Made by a program: the position numbers and the translations under genes. Positions 34,014 to 42,899 of a stretch of 64,000 bases of DNA are shown one piece after another. A model generated the notes under the pieces. That model made no database searches and was not told the DNA's origin. It saw only the letters and a list, made by a program, of their open reading frames with translations. Origin of the DNA: Halorubrum vacuolatum (GTDB lineage: Archaea; Halobacteriota; Halobacteria; Halobacteriales; Haloferacaceae). The stretch is taken from the NCBI RefSeq assembly GCF_900188065.1, contig NZ_FZNQ01000014.1, positions 1-64,000 on the forward strand. The letters are read 5' to 3'. Numbering within the stretch: position 1 is the first letter of the stretch; the number at the start of each line of letters is the position of its first letter.

Positions 34014-34607
34014 ATGGCGAAAGTGAGCGTCGGACTCCGCGGCTGGCGGTTCGACGAGGAGGAGATCTTCACCGAGGAGGGCGAGCTGAAGCCGCTCGAT
34101 GAGATCCCCGAGGACCCTCGTGAGCGGCTCGTCCGTCTGACCCGGCTCGTCGAGGAGCCGTGTGACGTCTGTTATCTCGATTTCGGCGAGGCGGAGATCC
34201 ACCGCTGTAATCAGGCACGGATCGTCTACGGCGAGCCCCGCGGCGAGGTGCTGTTGTGCCCCGCCCACGAGCCGTCGTTTATTTACTGGTTCCATGAGGA
34301 CGGTGGGAGTGAATATAAAGGAACGCGGACGCTCGCCGATCGGTTCCATGCATGGGTCGCCGCAGGCAACGAAGCTCCCGAGGGGTACGGCTCGGTCGAA
34401 CACGTCGATGAGGACCCCGACGCGCTTCCGGACCCGCCGGATGAGCGCGAGATCCAGGAGCGGCTGGCCGAGGAGACCGGCTTCGAACGCGAGCGGATCG
34501 ATATCCGGAAGCTCGCCGGACAGGACGAACCGGACGAGGACGAACGGCTCACCGAGGAGGACCTCGCCGACCTCGACCTCTCGACGGAGTATCCGTCCGA
34601 TCGATGA
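34014..34607 (+). CDS. Conserved haloarchaeal protein with four-cysteine zinc site
   Basis: The 197-residue protein starts MAKVSVGLRGWRFDEEEIFT. CDVCYLDFGE with EIHRCNQARIV and VLLCPAHEPSFIYWF provide four Cys and one His (about residues 45-85), most likely a structural zinc site. The acidic tail is variable. CCTTTTATTC at 33983-33991 is at leaderless distance, supporting this start over the frame from 33480. It overlaps the trmJ-like gene by four bases (ATGA). Confidence 0.78.
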   Translation: MAKVSVGLRGWRFDEEEIFTEEGELKPLDEIPEDPRERLVRLTRLVEEPCDVCYLDFGEAEIHRCNQARIVYGEPRGEVLLCPAHEPSFIYWFHEDGGSEYKGTRTLADRFHAWVAAGNEAPEGYGSVEHVDEDPDALPDPPDEREIQERLAEETGFERERIDIRKLAGQDEPDEDERLTEEDLADLDLSTEYPSDR

Positions 34608-35440
34608 CCGACGACGTGGATGAGGGTGGCGAGGCCGGATCGGTCGACCACACCGACCGCCCAGCCCCTTCCACCCCGAAGCCGGTCGTCGTCGTGGTCG
34701 AGCCGGAGACGCCGGGGAACATCGGCACGATCGCCCGGGCGATGAAGAACTTCGGGCTCTCGGAGCTCAAGTTGGTGAACCCCCCCGATCTGGACCCCGA
34801 CGGCGAGGCGTACGGCTTCGCCGGCCACGCCCGCGAGGACGTCCTCCCCAACGCCGAGGAGGTCACCTTCGAGGAGGTCGTCGAGAACTACTACACCGTG
34901 GGGACGACGGCGATCACCGGCGAGGACGACCGCCGCCATGAGCGCTTTCCGTTTAAAACGCCCGTCGAGCTTCGCGAGTCGTTGCGGACGGTCGCCGCGC
35001 CGACGGCGCTCGTCTTCGGCCGCGAGGGACGCGGGCTCAACAACGACGAGCTCTCCCGGATCGACGAGGTCTGTTCGATCCCCGCCGCGGACGACTATCC
35101 CGTCTTAAACCTCGGGCAGGCGGCGACCGTGTTGCTCTATGAGCTCCGTGAGCTGACCGTGTCCGAGACCCAACTGCCCGACGTGTCGGTCACTCGTGCG
35201 GAGGAGGCCGATATCGAGCAGTTTCACGAGTTCTTCGAGGCGTTCCTCGCGGCGACGGGGGAGCGGTCACATCGTCGCGAACGGAACGCGCTGTTGATGC
35301 GCCGGCTGCTCGGCCGTGCCCATCCGACGGATCGGGAGATCCACTCGCTTTTAGGGACCTTCCGGAAGGCGAACGCCAAACTCGAACACGCCGACTTCCT
35401 CGCGGCGAAGTACGACGAGCCGCTCTACTCGAGAGACTAG
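34604..35440 (+). CDS. SpoU-family tRNA 2'-O-methyltransferase (TrmJ-like)
   Basis: The 278-residue SPOUT methylase has VVVVEPETPGNIGTIARAMK (about 27-46), ALVFGREGRGLNNDELSRID, and the knot motif CSIPAADDYPVLNLGQAATVLLYEL. TrmJ modifies the ribose of tRNA position 32. A C-terminal helical region (about 200-278) fits the archaeal forms. The start overlaps the upstream zinc-site protein gene by four bases. Confidence 0.9.
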   Translation: MTDDVDEGGEAGSVDHTDRPAPSTPKPVVVVVEPETPGNIGTIARAMKNFGLSELKLVNPPDLDPDGEAYGFAGHAREDVLPNAEEVTFEEVVENYYTVGTTAITGEDDRRHERFPFKTPVELRESLRTVAAPTALVFGREGRGLNNDELSRIDEVCSIPAADDYPVLNLGQAATVLLYELRELTVSETQLPDVSVTRAEEADIEQFHEFFEAFLAATGERSHRRERNALLMRRLLGRAHPTDREIHSLLGTFRKANAKLEHADFLAAKYDEPLYSRD

Positions 35441-35495
35441 CGGTTCGCCCCCGTTTCGACACCGACTTCATCTCCCGGTTCGCCCAACCGAACGT

Positions 35496-36170
35496 ATGCA
35501 TGCGGACATTCGGGCCGGTGTGCGAGACGTCTCGCCGTTGCTTTTGGGGATCGCGCCGTTCGGGCTCGTCGCCGGGATCGCCTCCGTCGAGGCCGGCCTC
35601 GACTTCGCGCAGGCGGTCGGGATGTCCATCATCGTCTTCGCGGGGGCCTCCCAACTCGCAGCACTCGAACTTATCGGCGCGAACGCCCCCTTCGCGGTCG
35701 TCGTTGCAACCGCGGTCGTGATCAACCTCCGCGTGGTGATGTACTCGGCGTCCATCGCGCCATATTTCGCTGACTACGGCGAGCGGTTGAGAGCGGGACT
35801 CGCCTATGTCCTCACCGATCAGGCGTACGCGCTCTCGATCGCTGAGTTCACCACCGCCGAGACGGAGCGCAGTCGCTTTCGGTACTATCTCGGCGTTGCG
35901 ACGCCACTCTGGATCGTCTGGCAAATCTCGACCGTTATCGGCTTCGTTCTCGGTGCTGGCGTCCCGGAGGAGTGGGGGCTCACCTTTGCGGTCCCACTCG
36001 TTTTTCTCGCGCTGCTCGTCCCGGCGATGAAAGATCGCCCGACGACGGTTGCCGGCGCGGTCGGCGGCGTCGCCGCGCTGCTGGCCGTCGGCGTCCCGTT
36101 TAACCTCGGATTGCTCGTCGGCGCGACCGCGGGGATCGTCGCCGGCCTGATCGTGGAGGGGGTGACGTGA
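35496..36170 (+). CDS. azlC: AzlC-family branched-chain amino acid exporter subunit
   Basis: The 224-residue membrane protein has the AzlC features LLLGIAPFGLVAGIASVEAG, IIVFAGASQLAALELIGANA and NLRVVMYSASIAPYF, with about seven helices. With AzlD it forms an exporter of branched-chain or related amino acids. Its stop overlaps the azlD-like start by GTGA (36167-36170), so the two subunits are co-translated. Confidence 0.9.
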   Translation: MHADIRAGVRDVSPLLLGIAPFGLVAGIASVEAGLDFAQAVGMSIIVFAGASQLAALELIGANAPFAVVVATAVVINLRVVMYSASIAPYFADYGERLRAGLAYVLTDQAYALSIAEFTTAETERSRFRYYLGVATPLWIVWQISTVIGFVLGAGVPEEWGLTFAVPLVFLALLVPAMKDRPTTVAGAVGGVAALLAVGVPFNLGLLVGATAGIVAGLIVEGVT

Positions 36171-36556
36171 TCGTGGCGTCCCCGATGGCGGATGCGGCGG
36201 TGATCGCGACCGGAACGACCGCGATGAGCGACCGGCGGATCTGGCTCGCGATCGTTCTCATCGGGGTCGCAACGTACGGCTTCCGCTACTCGTTCATCCA
36301 CCTCTTCGGACGGATCGACGAGGTGCCGCCCACGGTAAAACGGGTACTTCGATACGTCCCGGCGGCGGTGCTCGCGGCGCTCGTCGTCCCCGACCTCGTC
36401 ACCCTTCGGCCGACCGTGACGGCGACGCTGCTCGATGAACGACTGATCGCCGGCGCCGTCGCCGGCGTGGTGGCCTGGCGGACGGAGAACGTCTTCGCGA
36501 CCATCGGTGTGGGGATGCTCACGCTCTGGGTCGTCCGGTTCATCGTTTTCGCGTGA
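36167..36556 (+). CDS. azlD: AzlD-family transporter subunit
   Basis: The 129-residue small membrane partner of AzlC has four hydrophobic helices, with RRIWLAIVLIGVATYGFRYS and RVLRYVPAAVLAALVVPDL, typical of AzlD. The start is GTG at 36167 overlapping the azlC stop; a further Met at residue 7 (36185) or residue 20 is possible since the first 20 residues look unconserved. Confidence 0.85.
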   Translation: MIVASPMADAAVIATGTTAMSDRRIWLAIVLIGVATYGFRYSFIHLFGRIDEVPPTVKRVLRYVPAAVLAALVVPDLVTLRPTVTATLLDERLIAGAVAGVVAWRTENVFATIGVGMLTLWVVRFIVFA

Positions 36557-36598
36557 GCCGAGAGCGGGGTTTTTGCTCCCGGAACCGAAACAGGGTTC

Positions 36599-37873
36599 AT
36601 GAGCAACGACAGACGCCAAGCTGGATTTAAACGCCGGACACGCGTCGCCGAGGCACGCTCGACGCTCCTTGCGGCCGTGTCGTCACACGAGCGGACGGAG
36701 ACGGTTCCGCTCGCGGATGCCGACGGTCGCGTCCTCGCGGAGCCGATCGATTCGCCCGTTCCCGTGCCGAGCTATGACCGAGCCGCGATGGACGGCTACG
36801 CCGTCCGCGCGGCGGACACCTTCGGGGCCTCCGACCGTTCGCCAGCTGTCCTGCGGGCGACCGAGCGGGACGGGCCGGTCGGTCCGGGCGAGGCCGCCCG
36901 CGTCCACACCGGGAGCGACCTACCGGCGGGCGCCGACGCGGTCGTCATGATCGAACACGTCGAGGAGGTCGGCGACGAGGTGGAGACGTTCGACGCGGTC
37001 GCCGCCGGCGAGAACGTCGGGGAGGCCGGCGAGGACGTCCCCGAGGGAAAACGGCTCTACGAGCCCGGGGAGGTCCTTCGTCCCTCGGATCTCGGGTTGT
37101 GCAAATCGGTCGGGATCGAGTCGGTGACCGTCCACGAGCGACCCGAGGTGGCCGTGATCCCGACCGGCGAGGAGCTGGTCCAGTCGGACCCCGAACCGGG
37201 ACAAGTGATCGAGACGAACGGGCTCACCGTCTCCCGGCTGGTCGAACGTTGGGGCGGTGTGTCGCGCTATCGGTCGATCGTCACCGACGACGAGTCGTCG
37301 CTCGCGGCGGCGATCGAGCGTGATCTCGACGCCGACGTCATCGTCACGACCGGCGGCTCCTCCGTCGGCGAACGCGACCTGATCCCGGAGGTCGTCGACG
37401 ACCTCGGCGAGGTGCTCGTCCACGGCGTCGCGCTCAAGCCCGGCCACCCGGTCTGTCTCGGCGTCGTCGAGGGAACGCCCGTCATCTGCCTGCCGGGATA
37501 TCCGGTCGCCTGCATCGTCAACGCGGTGCAGTTTCTCCGCCCGGTGCAGAAACGGACGGGCGGAACCGACGCCGAGCCGTTTCCGACGCGACGCGCGCGG
37601 CTGGACCGGAAGATCCCGAGCGAACCCGGTACCCGGACGTTCGCGCGGGTTCGCCTGCACGCCGATGGCGACGGTGATGACCGCACGGACGCCGACAACG
37701 CGGACGACGAGGTCGGCGACACCCTCCCCACCGCCACGCCGACCCGTGCGAGCGGCTCCGGCGTCCTGTCGAGCGTCGCGCTCGCGACGGGGTGGGTCGT
37801 CGTGCCCGAGCCGCGGGAGGGACTCGACGCCGGTGAACTCGTCGACGTGGAGCTGTGGGAGGTGAACGTATGA
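36599..37873 (+). CDS. moeA: Molybdopterin molybdenumtransferase MoeA
   Basis: The 424-residue protein shows MoeA motifs: SYDRAAMDGYAVRAAD, GADAVVMIEHVEEV, VAVIPTGEELV, VIVTTGGSSVGERD and VALKPGHPVCLG, then a domain IV near the C-terminus with an acidic insert. It inserts molybdate (or tungstate) into molybdopterin. Its stop overlaps the next moeA start by ATGA (37870-37873), so two paralogues are made together. Confidence 0.93.
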   Translation: MSNDRRQAGFKRRTRVAEARSTLLAAVSSHERTETVPLADADGRVLAEPIDSPVPVPSYDRAAMDGYAVRAADTFGASDRSPAVLRATERDGPVGPGEAARVHTGSDLPAGADAVVMIEHVEEVGDEVETFDAVAAGENVGEAGEDVPEGKRLYEPGEVLRPSDLGLCKSVGIESVTVHERPEVAVIPTGEELVQSDPEPGQVIETNGLTVSRLVERWGGVSRYRSIVTDDESSLAAAIERDLDADVIVTTGGSSVGERDLIPEVVDDLGEVLVHGVALKPGHPVCLGVVEGTPVICLPGYPVACIVNAVQFLRPVQKRTGGTDAEPFPTRRARLDRKIPSEPGTRTFARVRLHADGDGDDRTDADNADDEVGDTLPTATPTRASGSGVLSSVALATGWVVVPEPREGLDAGELVDVELWEVNV

Positions 37874-39828
37874 GCGACCGACGGGAGTTTCACGACCTCG
37901 TGTCGCCTGAAACCGCCCACGAGGCGATCGCGTCGCTCGATCTCGCGCCGGAACCGGAGTCAGTCCCGCTTTCGGACGCGCGTGGCCGCACCCTCGCCGA
38001 GCGGGTCGACGCCGACATCGACGTCCCGGGGTTCGACCGGGCGTCGATGGACGGCTATGCGGTCCGCGCCCGCGACACCTTCGGAGCCGACGAGGCGGAC
38101 CCCGTCGAACTGGATCGGATCGGGGCCGTCCACGCGGGCGAGACGCCGACGGTGACCGTCGAGCACGGCACCTGTGCCGAGATCTCGACCGGCGCCGTGA
38201 TGCCCGACGGTGCGGACGCGGTCGTGATGGTCGAGCGCACGGACGAGGTTGGTGACGGAACCACTGACACGACCACGATCGCGATCCGAACCGCCGTCGC
38301 GCCCGGCGATCACGTCATGACCGCCGGTGCGGATGTGGCCGCCGGCGCTCGGGCGCTCGGTCCCGGTACGCGATTGACCGCCCGCGAGATCGGGCTCCTC
38401 TCTGCACTCGGCGTGGATCGGGTTCCAGTCCGCGGGAAACCGACCGTCGGGATCGTCTCGACGGGTGACGAGTTGGTCCGTCCCGGTGAGCCGCTCGATC
38501 CCACACGCGGGGAGATCTACGACGTCAACTCGACGACGATCGCCGCAGGGGTTGCCGAGGCGGGTGGCGAACCGATCCTCTACCCGCATGCCGGCGACGA
38601 CTACGACGAAATGGAGCGGCTTCTCCGACGGGCCGCCGACGAGTGTGACCTCGTCTGTTCCTCCGGGTCGACCTCGGCGAGCGCGGTCGACGTGATCTAT
38701 CGTGTCATCGAGGAACGCGGCGATCTGCTCGTCCACGGGGTCGCTGTCAAACCCGGCAAGCCGATGCTCATCGGGCGGCTCGACCGCGCTGACGGCGGCG
38801 AGTCAGCCTATGTCGGGCTCCCCGGCTACCCCGTCTCGGCGCTCACGATCTTTCGGACGTTCGTCGCGCCCGCGATCCGTCGAGCGGCCGGGCGTCCCGA
38901 GCCGCCGACCGCGACGATCGAGGGACGGATGGCGCTCCGTGAGCGGTACGGCGAGGGGCGGCTTCGGCTGATGCCCGTCGGTGTGCTTGCTGCCGCGGAA
39001 CCGTCCGACGGCGACGCGGACGATCCGAGCGATGAACCCGAAGCCGCCCCGCTCGTCTATCCGGTTGATAAGGGCTCGGGCGCGACGACGAGCCTCGTCG
39101 AGGCCGACGGCATCGTCGCCGTCGACCCCGACACCGAGTACCTCGATTCGGGCGAGCGGGTGACGGTGCAGCTCTTCTCACCGGACGTCCGCCCGCCGAC
39201 GCTGCTCGGCGTCGGCGAGGACGACCCCGCGCTCAACCGACTACTCGATCGACTCGACAACCCAAGATACCTGCCAGTCGGCTCTCGGGAGGGCTTCCGG
39301 CGGCTCCGTGACGGCGTGCCCGATGTCGCCGTTACCGCCGGACCGCTCGCCCGCGAGGTCGAACACGTCGAACTCGGCGGCTGGACCCGCGAGTGGGGCC
39401 TCGTCGTTCCCGCGGGGAACCCGGCGAACGTGGATGGGCTCGCCGACCTCATCGACCGAGACCTCCGGTTCGTTAACCGACCGACCGACTCGGGACTTCG
39501 GCGAAGCTTGGACGATTCCCTCGACGAACTCGCCGGCGACCGGGACGTCGCCCGCAGGTCGCTCACGGAGACGATCGACGGATACGGGTTAACCGTGCGC
39601 GCCTTCGAGAGTCCCGTTCGACGGGTCCTCGCAGGCGATGCCGACGTCGGACTCGGGCTCCGGGCGACAGCCAGCAGGCTCGGCGCCGCGTTCGTCCCGC
39701 TCGGCGAGCAGCGCGTCGTCGTCCGCGCCGCGCCCGATCGGGCTGAACGGGACGCGGTGCAGGAATTGGGGACGACGCTCACGGATATCGACGACATCGT
39801 CCGTGGGCTCGCCGGCTACTCGACGTAG
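37870..39828 (+). CDS. MoeA fused to a C-terminal periplasmic-binding-protein-like domain
   Basis: The 652-residue protein has a MoeA core (about 1-430: FDRASMDGYAVRARD, GIVSTGDELV, CDLVCSSGSTSASAVD, VAVKPGKPMLIG). A second domain of about 210 residues follows (YLPVGSREGFRRLRDGVPDV, GWTREWGLVVPAGN, RRVLAGDADVGLGLRATASR) and belongs to the PBP-like class found in ModE/MoeA fusions. Note CSSGSTSASAVD in place of the usual GGSSVGxxD at that site. The C-terminal domain may bind an oxyanion such as molybdate. Confidence 0.9.
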   Translation: MSDRREFHDLVSPETAHEAIASLDLAPEPESVPLSDARGRTLAERVDADIDVPGFDRASMDGYAVRARDTFGADEADPVELDRIGAVHAGETPTVTVEHGTCAEISTGAVMPDGADAVVMVERTDEVGDGTTDTTTIAIRTAVAPGDHVMTAGADVAAGARALGPGTRLTAREIGLLSALGVDRVPVRGKPTVGIVSTGDELVRPGEPLDPTRGEIYDVNSTTIAAGVAEAGGEPILYPHAGDDYDEMERLLRRAADECDLVCSSGSTSASAVDVIYRVIEERGDLLVHGVAVKPGKPMLIGRLDRADGGESAYVGLPGYPVSALTIFRTFVAPAIRRAAGRPEPPTATIEGRMALRERYGEGRLRLMPVGVLAAAEPSDGDADDPSDEPEAAPLVYPVDKGSGATTSLVEADGIVAVDPDTEYLDSGERVTVQLFSPDVRPPTLLGVGEDDPALNRLLDRLDNPRYLPVGSREGFRRLRDGVPDVAVTAGPLAREVEHVELGGWTREWGLVVPAGNPANVDGLADLIDRDLRFVNRPTDSGLRRSLDDSLDELAGDRDVARRSLTETIDGYGLTVRAFESPVRRVLAGDADVGLGLRATASRLGAAFVPLGEQRVVVRAAPDRAERDAVQELGTTLTDIDDIVRGLAGYST

Positions 39829-39848
39829 CGCCGCGTCCACCGGTGCGA

Positions 39849-40484
39849 TCACCGACTCCGCCGTCCCTTCGTCTGGCGGTAGTCCCGGCTTAAGACCTCC
39901 TCTTGGAGGTGGTCGATGAAGGCGTCAGCCTGTGCGTCGGTCATCGTCGCCGGGTCGACCATGGGGACGATCTCGAAGCCGCGCCCGCGGATCGTCGTCG
40001 CGTGCTCGGCGTCGATGTCGAAGGAGTCTGGTCGACGGGTGGTGTACTCGATCGCGAGCGCACGTAACGCCCGCTCGCCGACCGGCACGATGATCTGCGG
40101 ATTGATCATCCGGATCTCCGCGTTGAGAAACGGTTCACACGTCTCTACCTCCAGATCGCTCGGGTCGCGCTCGGGATGTCGACAGCGCGTGAGGTTCGTA
40201 AAGAAGACGTTCTGCACGTCCGGCTCCGTCGCCGACGGCGGCGAACGGACGAAGCCGAACTCGCCGAAGATCGCCTGTACCCGTTCGCCGCCACCGGCGC
40301 CCGTGAACGGCACGCCGTTCGCCTCGGCGGCGGCGGTCGGCGCCTCGCCGACGACGAGGAACTCCGCGCCGACGTCGCCGTAGCCGTGGACGACGCGCTC
40401 TCGCGGGCCGCACAGCTCGGGACAGTTCTCGCATGCTTCGTCCATCCCGAACGGGTTCTCGAACTCGCGTTGGTGAGCGTCCAC
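39849..40484 (-). CDS. Uracil-DNA glycosylase family protein
   Basis: The 211-residue protein starts with GTG. It has a Cys pattern for an iron-sulfur cluster in CENCPELCGPRERVV and the UDG motif LVVGEAPTAAAEANGVPFTG, then NVFFTNLTRCRHPERDP with two more cysteines nearby, and a VPMVDPATMTDAQA segment at the place of the HPS motif (no His there). It removes uracil from DNA in base excision repair. The missing His-Pro-Ser site suggests a family 4/5-like branch or altered activity. Confidence 0.82.
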   Translation of the reverse strand: MDAHQREFENPFGMDEACENCPELCGPRERVVHGYGDVGAEFLVVGEAPTAAAEANGVPFTGAGGGERVQAIFGEFGFVRSPPSATEPDVQNVFFTNLTRCRHPERDPSDLEVETCEPFLNAEIRMINPQIIVPVGERALRALAIEYTTRRPDSFDIDAEHATTIRGRGFEIVPMVDPATMTDAQADAFIDHLQEEVLSRDYRQTKGRRSR

Positions 40485-40528
40485 GCGTTAAAATGGAAGC
40501 GAACGACCCTAAATCGCTCGTCCGCCCG

Positions 40529-40756
40529 TCAGGTGAGCGGCGTGTACGTTTCCTTTTCGGCGTCGACGAGGTTCTGCTGACGAAGGGTCTTCAAGACGCC
40601 GTACAGCGCGATCTTTTTCATTCCGAGGTCATCGGCCAGCTCGCCGACGGTTGCCTCGCCGTTCGTCGTCAGGTACAGATAAACGAGTTTCGCCCGCGGT
40701 GATTGCAGCTCCGGCGGCAGCGGTCGCGTCGCCGGCGCCGTCTCCATGCGTAGCAT
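40529..40756 (-). CDS. Small winged-helix transcriptional regulator
   Basis: The 75-residue protein begins MLRMETAPATRPLPPELQSP and carries a short helix-turn-helix: GEATVGELADDLGMKKIALYGVL followed by LRQQNLVDAEKETYTPL, a winged helix of TrmB/MarR-like type. GTTTATTATC on the minus strand (about 40781-40790) sets the start at 40756; an ATG three codons earlier at 40765 is an alternative. It lies 44 bases upstream of the uracil glycosylase on the same strand. Confidence 0.75.
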   Translation of the reverse strand: MLRMETAPATRPLPPELQSPRAKLVYLYLTTNGEATVGELADDLGMKKIALYGVLKTLRQQNLVDAEKETYTPLT

Positions 40757-41016
40757 CTTGTCCATCACAAGTAGTTCGACGATAATAAACCCCCCATTCA
40801 ACGATCGTCGAAATCCGTCATGTGGCCCTGTACGCGTCGAAATAGCCGGTACAGGTCGGATCTGACTGCGGGAGTCGGTCACGATCGACGGGATCATCGG
40901 TCCATCGACCCCCCGATTTCGACCCATGACGGATACACGACCGTGAGGGATCCGGATCGACGATGATGGATCGGCCGGGACCGACGGCGAGCGATCAGCA
41001 GGGCCGGGCTGCCGGA

Positions 41017-42846
41017 TCAGTAGGACCGGACCTTCGGCTCGTACGTCTTGTTCTCGCCTTCGAGGATGACGGGTTTATACCACAGCTCCGGTTCGCCATC
41101 GTTCCACGAGACCATCGTGTGTTTGAGCCACTCCTCGTCGTCGCGAACCTGGTTCTCCTTGCGCCAGTGGGCGCCACGGAACTCCTTGCGCGCGAGCGCA
41201 CCCATCGTCAGTGCCTCCGCGATGTCAAGGAGGTTGCGCGTCTCCATCGTGTGGATCAGGTCGGTGTTGTACGTCCGGGAGGGATCCGCAACGGCCACGT
41301 CCTTGTACGCCTCGCGGGCACGCTGGATGTCCTCCAACGCCTGTTTGAGTCCCGACTCCTCACGGAAGACGTTGACGTGTTGGGTCATCGTCTCCTGGAC
41401 GGCCGAGCGGATCTCCGCGTGGTTGCGCCCCCGCCGATCCATCAACTCCTCGACACGCGCTTCCGCCCGCTGGACCGCGGCCGAGAGGACGGTTTCCGGA
41501 TCCGTAACGACCGCACCACCGTCGGCGGCCGCGGGGCTCGTTCCCCCGGATTCGCCGAGTTCGGTTTCGAACTCGTAGTCGGCCATCTCGTACTCGCCGG
41601 TTTTGCCGGTCGGGATCTCCGCCTCGCCGAGATCGTCGCCGGCGGCGTGGCGGCCCGCCAACTTGCCGAAGACGATGAGCTCGGGCAGGGCGTTCCCGCC
41701 CAGTCGATTCGCGCCGTGAACCGACGCACAGGCACACTCGCCGACCGCATAGAGGCCGCTGATGCAGGTCTCTCCGTGTTCGTTCGTCTCGACGCCGCCC
41801 ATCCCGTAGTGCTGGCCGGGCTTGACGGGCATCGGCTCGGTGAGCCCGTCGGCACCCTCGAAGTCCTCCGCGAGGTGCAGGATGTTCTCCAACCGGTCGA
41901 GAATGCGCTCCTCGCCGAGGTGACGCATGTCGAGGTGGACGTACTCGTCCTCGATCCCCCGGCCCTCGTTGACCTCCGTCAGCTCCGCGCGGGAGACGAC
42001 GTCGCGGGAGGCGAGCTCGCCGGCGTTGTTCGCGTAGCCGTGTTCGAACATGAACCGCTCGCCCTCGGCGTTATACAGGATCCCTCCCTCGCCGCGGACC
42101 CCCTCGGAGATGAGGACGCCCGTGGAGGGAAGCGTCGTCGGGTGGAACTGGATGAACTCCATGTCCTCCATCGGCACGCCCGCGCGGTAGGCCATCGCCA
42201 CACCGTCGCCGGTGTTCGCGACCGCGTTCGTGGTGTGGTCATAGACCTGTCCCATCCCGCCCGTCGCGAGGATGACCCCGTCGTTCGCGCGGAAGCCGCT
42301 GATCTCGCCGCTCGCGATGTCGTAGGCGACGACCCCGTAACAGGTTCGATCCTCCGGATCCTCCTCGTCGGTGACCGCGAGGTCCATCACGTGCCACTCG
42401 TCATAGACCGTGATCCCCCGCTTGACGACCTGCTCGTACATCGCGTGGAGCATCTGGTGGCCGGTCTCCGCACCCGCGTAGGTCGTCCGCGGGAACGAGA
42501 GGCCGCCGAACGGCCGCTGGGAGACGCGACCGTCCTCCTCGCGTGAGAAGGGCATCCCCCAATGTTCGAGGGTGATGACCTCCTCGGGGCTGCCCTTACA
42601 GAGCGCCTCGACGGCGGGGGCGTCCCCGAGATAGTCGGAGCCCTTCATGGTGTCGTAGGCGTGATCCTCCCAGGAGTCGGCCTCGCGGAGGGCCGCGTTG
42701 ATCCCGCCCTCGGCAGCGCCGGTGTGTGATCGAACCGGGTGCAACTTCGAGACGATCGCCGCGTCGGCGCCCGCCTCCTGTGCCGCGATCGCCGCCCGAA
42801 GGCCCGCCCCTCCGGCGCCGACCACGATGACGTCGTGTTCGTACAT
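41017..42846 (-). CDS. sdhA: Succinate dehydrogenase flavoprotein subunit SdhA
   Basis: The 609-residue flavoprotein has the FAD motif VVGAGGAGLRAAIAAQEAG near the start, the His-bearing SHTGAAEGGINAAL for covalent FAD (here His in the SHTGAAEGG block), TTYAGAETGHQMLHAMYEQV, HPTTLPSTGVLISEGVRGEG and NRLGGNALPELIVFG. It oxidises succinate to fumarate in the membrane complex. It is the last gene of the sdhCDBA operon on the minus strand. Confidence 0.97.
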   Translation of the reverse strand: MYEHDVIVVGAGGAGLRAAIAAQEAGADAAIVSKLHPVRSHTGAAEGGINAALREADSWEDHAYDTMKGSDYLGDAPAVEALCKGSPEEVITLEHWGMPFSREEDGRVSQRPFGGLSFPRTTYAGAETGHQMLHAMYEQVVKRGITVYDEWHVMDLAVTDEEDPEDRTCYGVVAYDIASGEISGFRANDGVILATGGMGQVYDHTTNAVANTGDGVAMAYRAGVPMEDMEFIQFHPTTLPSTGVLISEGVRGEGGILYNAEGERFMFEHGYANNAGELASRDVVSRAELTEVNEGRGIEDEYVHLDMRHLGEERILDRLENILHLAEDFEGADGLTEPMPVKPGQHYGMGGVETNEHGETCISGLYAVGECACASVHGANRLGGNALPELIVFGKLAGRHAAGDDLGEAEIPTGKTGEYEMADYEFETELGESGGTSPAAADGGAVVTDPETVLSAAVQRAEARVEELMDRRGRNHAEIRSAVQETMTQHVNVFREESGLKQALEDIQRAREAYKDVAVADPSRTYNTDLIHTMETRNLLDIAEALTMGALARKEFRGAHWRKENQVRDDEEWLKHTMVSWNDGEPELWYKPVILEGENKTYEPKVRSY

Positions 42847-42899
42847 GGGTTGTATGATGAGTGATTAGGTCTGGATGCTCTTGAACGTGTTTGCGACGC

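Noticed and set aside
40963-42546. Long plus-strand open frame (527 codons)
   Set aside because: It is the antisense shadow of sdhA, a common effect of high GC at third codon positions.
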